From the NCBI GenBank assembly GCA_902780305.1, contig CACZFB010000004.1, forward strand, positions 32,500 to 96,499: 64,000 nt of DNA, given 5' to 3'. Positions 59,205 to 64,000 of the stretch are shown here, in pieces; the first letter of the stretch is position 1; each line of letters opens with the position of its first letter. The notes under the pieces are model-generated. The model saw only the letters and a list, made by a program, of their open reading frames with translations, searched no databases and had not been told where the DNA came from. The position numbers and the translations under genes are program-made. This DNA comes from an uncultured Coriobacteriaceae bacterium. GTDB taxonomy: Bacteria; Actinomycetota; Coriobacteriia; Coriobacteriales; Atopobiaceae.

Positions 59205-59243
59205 GATGACCTCCGTAAGACCTTGCCGTTCCTACGGGTCTCT

Positions 59244-59270
59244 ATTGTAGCCCGCCGCGCGTCCGGGCAA
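59244..59270 (-). promoter_or_regulatory. Likely pyrG promoter
   Basis: TACAAT (59244-59249) with TTGCCC (59265-59270) 15 bases upstream on the minus strand. The spacing is short, so the -35 is uncertain. Confidence 0.45.
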
Positions 59271-59316
59271 CGCCACACCCACCAGCCGTTACCCGCTCGT
59301 CACGCAAAGCCGCACG

Positions 59317-59370
59317 GTGGTACGCGGGGGACTGTCCCCTATGTCCGGGGGATTGTCCCCTTTGTACCAC
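59317..59370. repeat. 54-bp double-hairpin element after recN
   Basis: Outer arms GTGGTAC (59317-59323) and GTACCAC (59364-59370) enclose two small hairpins GGGGGACTGTCCCC and GGGGGATTGTCCCC. It abuts the recN stop codon. Related words occur at 16421-16461. It may act as a terminator or be a mobile palindromic repeat. Confidence 0.7.
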
Positions 59371-61005
59371 TTAGCCGCGGTCGAGCATCTCGCGAGCGTG
59401 CGCGAGCGACGCCTCGCGCAGATCGCCCGAGAGCATGCGCGCGATCTCGACAACGCGCTGGTCGCCGTCGATGGGGTCGATGGAGGTCTGGGGAACGCCG
59501 TCCGCCGTGCCGTCCGCAGACTTGCGCACGACATAGTGCACGTCGGCCTTGACGGCAACCTGCGCCAGGTGGGTTACCACGATCACCTGATGCGTCTGTG
59601 CGAGCTTCTCCAGAACGTTTGCCAGGGCCACCGCCGTGGTGCCGCCCACTCCGGCGTCCACCTCGTCGAAGACCAACGTCTCGGTGGCGTCCGCCTCCCC
59701 CAGGACAACCTTGCACGCAAGCATCACCCGGCTGATCTCGCCTCCCGAGGCGATGCGTCGCAGCGGCCGCGCCGTGAGCCCTGCGGCAGGTCGATAGAGC
59801 AGCTCCACCTTGCTCGGGCCGGACGCGGTCCAATGGGCACGGTCGAGCGGCTCGAACGAGACCTCCAGCTGGGCGCTGCCCATCTCGAGCTGTGCCATCT
59901 GCTCGGTTATGGCAGCGGCCAACCTGGGCGCAACGACCCTCCTCGCCTCGTCAAGACGCCGCGCGGCCTCCTTGAGCGTCGCCTCGGCCTTGTCGCACGC
60001 CGCGCGCGCCTTGCGCAGGAGCTCCTCACCGCTTCCCGCGGCCATAACGAACTCGGCCGCCTGTTCCCTGCGCTCAAGCACATCCTCCATGCTGGGCCCG
60101 TACGAACGCATGAGGCCGCGCAGCTGGGCCATGCGACCCTGCATCTCGTCGAGCATCATGGGATCGAAGTCCACGGCGTCACGGTAGTCACGCAGCTCGG
60201 CTGCCACGTCCTCAAGGTCCAAAAGGGCGCTCTCCAGCGTGGCCGCATGCCTTTTGAGGGCATCGTCGTAACGCTGCACGTCTCGCAGCTCGTCCAAGGC
60301 CTCGCTCACCAGGTCCGTTGCCCCGTCCTCTCCCGCGAGGGCGTGGCGCGCCGACTCCGCCGCGCGAATGAGCGACTCGGCGTGTTCGGCCTTGGGCAGA
60401 TCTGCCTCGAGTTGCTCGAGCTCGCCTTTTTTGGGAGAGACCTCGTCTATGCGCTGCAGTACGAATGCCGCCTCGTCAACGCGGTCGGTGGCGGCACGGC
60501 ACATCTCGTCAACGCGCCTCAGCTCCTTGTGGGCGGCGCGCGCCTCCGCAAGCGCCTGGCGATAGTGCGCCAGGACGTCGCCAACCTCGTCTGCGGCCCA
60601 CGCGTCCAGCAGCTCCACATGGCTGCCCTGCGCGAGCAGCCGCTGGTGCTCGTGCTGACCACACAGGTCGATGGTCGAGCCAACGCCTGAAGCCAACTCG
60701 CGAACCGATGCCATGTGCCCATCGATGCTCACGCGCCCGCGACCGTCGGCGCCAACCCGACGTCGCACCACCATGCCATCGGGGTCGGCTCCACGGCAAA
60801 AGAGGCGACCCTCCACGACGAGGGCATCCGCACCCTCGCGCACCGCGCCCGCGTCCGCACGCTCCCCCATGAGCAGCTTTACCGACGAGAGCAGGGCGCT
60901 CTTGCCGGCGCCAGTCTCACCCGTGAGCACCGTGAGGCCCGAGGAGGGACGCATCGTGGCGTCCCGAATGAGCGCAACGTTGGAGACGTGCAGTTCGTCT
61001 ATCAT
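59371..61005 (-). CDS. recN: DNA repair protein RecN
   Basis: An SMC-like ATPase in double-strand break repair. The 544-residue protein has Walker A GETGAGKSALL (about 29-39), QHEHQRLL (Q-loop region), long coils between about 150 and 360, the ABC signature RIASGGEISRVMLA and Walker B LVFDEVDAGVGG, followed by VTHLAQVA. The start overlaps the nadK stop as ATGA. Length is close to the usual 550. nadK-recN is the usual pair. Confidence 0.95.
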   Translation of the reverse strand: MIDELHVSNVALIRDATMRPSSGLTVLTGETGAGKSALLSSVKLLMGERADAGAVREGADALVVEGRLFCRGADPDGMVVRRRVGADGRGRVSIDGHMASVRELASGVGSTIDLCGQHEHQRLLAQGSHVELLDAWAADEVGDVLAHYRQALAEARAAHKELRRVDEMCRAATDRVDEAAFVLQRIDEVSPKKGELEQLEADLPKAEHAESLIRAAESARHALAGEDGATDLVSEALDELRDVQRYDDALKRHAATLESALLDLEDVAAELRDYRDAVDFDPMMLDEMQGRMAQLRGLMRSYGPSMEDVLERREQAAEFVMAAGSGEELLRKARAACDKAEATLKEAARRLDEARRVVAPRLAAAITEQMAQLEMGSAQLEVSFEPLDRAHWTASGPSKVELLYRPAAGLTARPLRRIASGGEISRVMLACKVVLGEADATETLVFDEVDAGVGGTTAVALANVLEKLAQTHQVIVVTHLAQVAVKADVHYVVRKSADGTADGVPQTSIDPIDGDQRVVEIARMLSGDLREASLAHAREMLDRG

Positions 61006-61856
61006 CGAACGCCAGCCTTTCCATAGAAGACGCGGGACACGGACCCATAGAAGCTCTGGGCTCGATAGTCGAGCAAGATCACATCGCCCCTCCCGCGCAT
61101 GCAGCGCACGTGCGTAAGGCGCCCGCCACGACCGATGGGCTGACCGTCCGCAAACAGGCAGGTCTCGGCCGGTCGGTCGGGATCGACGGTTATCTCCACG
61201 ATGTCCGAGGGCGCCGTGAGGAACGCGCGGGCCATAATGGTGTGCGGCGCCACGGGAACGCACACCATGCCCCCGAACTCGGGCGTCACGATGGGACCGC
61301 CAGCAGCGAGCGCATAGCCGGTTGAGCCCGTTGCCGTCGAGACAACGAACCCGTCGCCCTGGAGGTGGTCGATGTGATTGCCCGAGACGCTCACCTCGAA
61401 GGAGATGACGTCACCATGGGGGCCACGGTTGAGCGCCAGGTCGTTGAGCGCCATCCCGTGCACCTCGAAGGGACGCCCCTCCTCATCGTCGAACTCGGCA
61501 CGTATGTCGATGGTGGCGCGACGAGACGCATGGAGCTCTCCGGCCAGGGCGTCTGCCACCGTGGGAAACAGGTCCTCTGGCCCCGAGCAGGTAAGAAACC
61601 CCAGGTGACCGTACGATATGCCCACGATGGGCACCTCGCTGAAGCCCACGGTTCGAGCGGCTCGCAGCAGCGTTCCGTCGCCACCAAGCGAGATGGCGAG
61701 GTCGAGGTCGGAGACGTCGAGGTCGTTTACGTGCGGAAGCATGGAGTCCTGAACCCACGTGACGTCTATGCCCTCGCCCTCGAGCCATGCCTGCAGCTTG
61801 CCCGCGTCCTCAATGGCGTCGGGACGGGTAAAGTTTGGAACGATCAGTACCCTCAC
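61002..61856 (-). CDS. nadK: NAD kinase
   Basis: Phosphorylates NAD to NADP. The 284-residue protein has LAISLGGDGTLLRAART near residue 55 (GGDG motif), GHLGFLT near 83, and the conserved ALNDLALNRG and VVSTATGSTGYALAAGGPIV. The start is a GTG after GGGAGG; no in-frame ATG is near. An extended -10 TGC TACACT (61908-61913) lies about 50 bases upstream, so nadK-recN can be transcribed separately from tlyA. Confidence 0.94.
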   Translation of the reverse strand: MRVLIVPNFTRPDAIEDAGKLQAWLEGEGIDVTWVQDSMLPHVNDLDVSDLDLAISLGGDGTLLRAARTVGFSEVPIVGISYGHLGFLTCSGPEDLFPTVADALAGELHASRRATIDIRAEFDDEEGRPFEVHGMALNDLALNRGPHGDVISFEVSVSGNHIDHLQGDGFVVSTATGSTGYALAAGGPIVTPEFGGMVCVPVAPHTIMARAFLTAPSDIVEITVDPDRPAETCLFADGQPIGRGGRLTHVRCMRGRGDVILLDYRAQSFYGSVSRVFYGKAGVR

Positions 61857-61955
61857 CGTAGCATTGCCTCCCAAAATTGGCCTGCAATCACGTAAATCAA
61901 CGGGACTAGTGTAGCAAATCGCGTTTCCGCAAAACACGCCCCGCCCGGAAACGTG

Positions 61956-62720
61956 CTACGACAACCGACCCAGCACGAGGTACTCCACGTTCCCCTTCTT
62001 GCCCCGAATGGGAGACTCGCAGCTTCCCTCCACGACGAATCCGCTGCGTCGCATACCCTCACAAACGCGCTCCAACGCAGCCAGGCGCACCCGTTCGCTA
62101 CGCACGACTCCGCCTTCGCCCACGTCCGCTCGCGGCGCCTCGAACTGGGGCTTTACCAGCGTGAGGAAGCTTCCAAGAGGTGCAAGCAGTTCGCACACGG
62201 CAGGAAGGATGGTGAGCACCGAGGTAAAGGACACGTCGCATACTGCCACGTCGAACCTTGCAGGATGCACGAGCCGGGGAACGTCCACGATGTTGGTCCT
62301 CTCCAGCAACGTCACGCGTTTGTCCTGCCGCAGGGACCAGTCGAACTGCGCGTAGCCCACGTCCACGGCAAGCACGGAACGCGCGCCATGGCGCAGCAGG
62401 CAGTCCGTAAACCCTCCCGTGGAGCAGCCGATGTCCACGCACGAAAGGCCACGCACCTCGAGCCCCAAAACCGAGAGGCCATGGTCGAGCTTGAGCCCCC
62501 CGCGACTCACGAACCGTTCACGCCCGCGCACATGCAGCTCGATGCCAGGCACGACCTGCTCGCCAGGACGCTCCAAGCGTCGGTTGTCCGTGGAAACCTC
62601 TCCAGCCATAACCGAACGCATGGCGTCGGAGGTATTGGAGAAGAACCCCTGGGAAACCAACTCCTCGTCGAGCCGGCGCCTGCCGCCCGACCTAGCGTGA
62701 GGGTGCCGGTTCTTGGGCAT
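61956..62720 (-). CDS. tlyA: TlyA family rRNA 2'-O-methyltransferase
   Basis: TlyA methylates 16S and 23S rRNA; its loss gives capreomycin resistance in mycobacteria. The 254-residue protein has an S4 RNA-binding domain at the start (RRRLDEELVSQGFFSN, then VMAGEVSTDNRR) and an FtsJ-like methyltransferase domain with DIGCSTGGFTDCLL near residue 95 and VKPQFE near 190. Its ATG lies 29 bases inside xseB. A weak AAGG site precedes it. The xseB-tlyA-nadK-recN order is typical. Confidence 0.92.
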   Translation of the reverse strand: MPKNRHPHARSGGRRRLDEELVSQGFFSNTSDAMRSVMAGEVSTDNRRLERPGEQVVPGIELHVRGRERFVSRGGLKLDHGLSVLGLEVRGLSCVDIGCSTGGFTDCLLRHGARSVLAVDVGYAQFDWSLRQDKRVTLLERTNIVDVPRLVHPARFDVAVCDVSFTSVLTILPAVCELLAPLGSFLTLVKPQFEAPRADVGEGGVVRSERVRLAALERVCEGMRRSGFVVEGSCESPIRGKKGNVEYLVLGRLS

Positions 62721-62940
62721 CAGATTCGCCTTGCGCCGATTCCACGCGCTCGCTTGGGTCGGCGGGAGCCGTGTCCACGAAGTCCACAGCCTTCGCCCCA
62801 AGCGCAATGGCCTCGTCGAACAGGTCGAGCGACCGCTCAAGGGGAACGTCCTTGCGCTTTACCTGCCCAACGATCTCGTCCAAGCGGTCGCGTATCTGGG
62901 GAAACGTGGTGTATGCGGAGGTGTCGATCTTCTTGGGCAT
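62692..62940 (-). CDS. xseB: Exodeoxyribonuclease VII small subunit
   Basis: An 82-residue protein of the XseB type with FPQIRDRLDEIVGQVKRKDVPLE and LERSLDLFDEAIALG, the typical two-helix pattern. The C-terminus has an extra acidic stretch (ESAQGESDAQEPAPSR), coded in the overlap with tlyA. xseA is not in the window. It starts eight bases after nusB. Confidence 0.88.
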   Translation of the reverse strand: MPKKIDTSAYTTFPQIRDRLDEIVGQVKRKDVPLERSLDLFDEAIALGAKAVDFVDTAPADPSERVESAQGESDAQEPAPSR

Positions 62941-62948
62941 ACGTCCAC

Positions 62949-63413
62949 CTACTCGCCCTCGTCCTCAGCGCGCCGCGCCACTTCCACGACGTCGGTCCCC
63001 TGCTCCAAGCTGCTCGCCACACGACCCAGCAAGCCGTTTACGAAGCGCGAGGACTCGTCGGTCCCGTATGCCTTTGCAAGCTCTACGGTCTCGTCTATGG
63101 TGACAGCAACCGCCACCTCGTCCACGTCGAGCATCTCGTAGAGCGCCAGACGCAACAGGTTGCGGTCGACCGACGGCATGCGTCCAATGGACCAGTTGGT
63201 AGAGGCCCAGGCAATCACACAGTCCAAGTCCGCCCTTCGCGCGTCCGTCCCCAGCGCGAGGGAACGGGCGAAGTCGTCCAGAGGACCATCCGAGAGGGCA
63301 TAGGGCCCATCCAAGACATCGGCTACCGTGCGATCGGCAGCCTCGGCCTGAAACAATATTTGCAATGCCTGGCTACGGGCGAGCGTGCGCCCCAAAAACC
63401 TACGCGAAGCCAA
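62949..63413 (-). CDS. nusB: Transcription antitermination protein NusB
   Basis: NusB with NusE binds boxA RNA and aids rRNA transcription. The 154-residue protein has the family opening RTLARSQALQILFQAEAADR, and VDRNLLRLALYEML and TIDETVELAKAYGTDESSRFVNGLLGRV at its end. The frame begins with TTG, nine bases after AAGGAG. It lies between asp23 and xseB, a common order with efp upstream. Confidence 0.92.
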   Translation of the reverse strand: MASRRFLGRTLARSQALQILFQAEAADRTVADVLDGPYALSDGPLDDFARSLALGTDARRADLDCVIAWASTNWSIGRMPSVDRNLLRLALYEMLDVDEVAVAVTIDETVELAKAYGTDESSRFVNGLLGRVASSLEQGTDVVEVARRAEDEGE

Positions 63414-63419
63414 TCGACC

Positions 63420-63779
63420 CTACTCCTTGGGAAAGACGAGGTTGTCGATGCACACGTTTACGCACGCCACGTCAACACCCATCTGGCTGTTTACCGCAGA
63501 GGCAACAGCCTGGCGCACGTCGCTGGCAAGCTTGGTAAAGGGATAGCCATAAAAAACCGAGAGGCGCAGCGTAAGCTGCAGCTTGTCGTCGACAACCTCC
63601 GACTCGACAGCGGGCTCGTTCGACACGGGCCGCGCCGTAAACACCGAGATCAGGCCAGAGGCGATGGCATTCTCCCCCACCGAGGCAACACCCTCAACGC
63701 GCTCGGCGGCCAGGGAGACAATCGTGGCAACCACGTTCTTCGACACGCCAATGCCAGAGATAACGAGCTCACTGTCCAT
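63420..63779 (-). CDS. Asp23/Gls24 family protein (second copy)
   Basis: A 119-residue Asp23-family protein with VSKNVVATIVSLAAERVEGV, LTLRLSVFYGYPFTKLASDVRQAVASAV and VNVCIDNLVFPKE. It corresponds to Bacillus YqhY, which lies beside nusB and is linked to acetyl-CoA carboxylase control. Another paralogue lies at 10846-11190. The start follows AAGGAAG; a longer frame adds nine residues. Confidence 0.85.
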   Translation of the reverse strand: MDSELVISGIGVSKNVVATIVSLAAERVEGVASVGENAIASGLISVFTARPVSNEPAVESEVVDDKLQLTLRLSVFYGYPFTKLASDVRQAVASAVNSQMGVDVACVNVCIDNLVFPKE

Positions 63780-63817
63780 GAGTCTTCCTTTCCTTGTGTT
63801 CGCCAACCGGATGTGCG

Positions 63818-64000
63818 TTAGACGCGCGAGACGAACTTGCCGGTGCGCGTGTCGACCTTTACGCGCTCGCCCTGGTTAAGATACATGGGAACCTGAATCG
63901 TGGCGCCGGTCTCGATGACTGCGGGCTTCGTGCCACCCTGCACGGTGTCACCCTTGAACCCAGGGTCCGTCTCGGTAATCTCCACCTCGATGAACATGGG
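63818..64000 (-). CDS. efp: Elongation factor P (C-terminal 60 residues; start lies outside the window)
   Basis: EF-P relieves ribosome stalling at polyproline. The visible end reads [19 protein letters not shown], then [20 protein letters not shown] and [12 protein letters not shown], the conserved C-terminal OB domain of EF-P. The rest lies beyond the right edge. It leads into the asp23-nusB run. Confidence 0.95.
   Translation of the reverse strand, partial: PMFIEVEITETDPGFKGDTVQGGTKPAVIETGATIQVPMYLNQGERVKVDTRTGKFVSRV

Noticed and set aside
61923..61953. Hairpin between tlyA and nadK as a terminator
   Set aside because: The stem is 8 bp with a 16-base loop and no T-run, and it lies right at the likely nadK promoter. 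The evidence is too weak to call it.

Overview
The window looks like an ordinary chromosomal segment from a GC-rich actinobacterium, most plausibly a member of the Coriobacteriia (Olsenella, Atopobium or Collinsella relatives). This placement is an inference from four things: GC-rich codons, FtsZ with SepF but no FtsA, a dcw cluster without murB or ddl, and Gram-positive housekeeping neighbourhoods such as rnc-acpP-plsX-rpmF-yceD and efp-asp23-nusB-xseB-tlyA-nadK-recN. Almost every gene is on the minus strand, so operons read from right to left. Only a small zinc-ribbon gene, a regulator/lipoprotein pair and the RNase P RNA are on the plus strand.

Layout from right to left. 64000-59371: efp (partial), asp23, nusB, xseB, tlyA, nadK, recN. 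59204-56612: pyrG and a Xer recombinase. 56189-37270: a long division and cell-wall cluster in the order mraZ, rsmH, ftsL, ftsI, murF, mraY, murD, ftsW, murG, murC, ftsQ, ftsZ, pgeF, yggS, sepF, proC, yggT, divIVA. 37156-36807: rnpB. 36646-35143: yigZ and a plus-strand XRE regulator plus lipoprotein. 34828-28314: a purine salvage block (xpt, BMP-type binding lipoprotein, ABC ATPase, two permeases, deoD). 28302-26846: an S-box SAM riboswitch and metK. 26849-21303: a three-gene TerB / P-loop ATPase / DEVH helicase module. 21158-13173: SPFH zinc-ribbon protein, lipoprotein, priA, def, fmt, rsmB, zinc-ribbon gene. 12993-1: a HAD phosphatase fused to thiamine pyrophosphokinase, rpmB, asp23, a DhaL/DegV protein, recG, rsmD, coaD, a coiled-coil protein, yceD, rpmF, plsX, acpP, rnc, smc (partial).

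The most interesting region is 21303-28338. The TerB-domain protein, BrxD-like ATPase and Lhr-like helicase match the composition of the anti-phage system called Shango. The first defence gene overlaps the metK stop codon by four bases, and metK is preceded by a SAM-I riboswitch with a terminator. Defence expression may therefore depend on read-through controlled by S-adenosylmethionine. I know of no description of that arrangement, but I could not search for one.

The window also contains several families of palindromic repeats. One is an 11-17 bp stem hairpin placed at gene ends, two of its three copies between convergent genes. Another is a 72-bp double palindrome with full, half and degraded copies. 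A short sequence is shared by the ftsZ, mraZ and ftsL leaders, and a set of roughly 10-bp spaced boxes upstream of mraZ fits an MraZ operator. I see no tRNA, rRNA, CRISPR array, insertion sequence or prophage.
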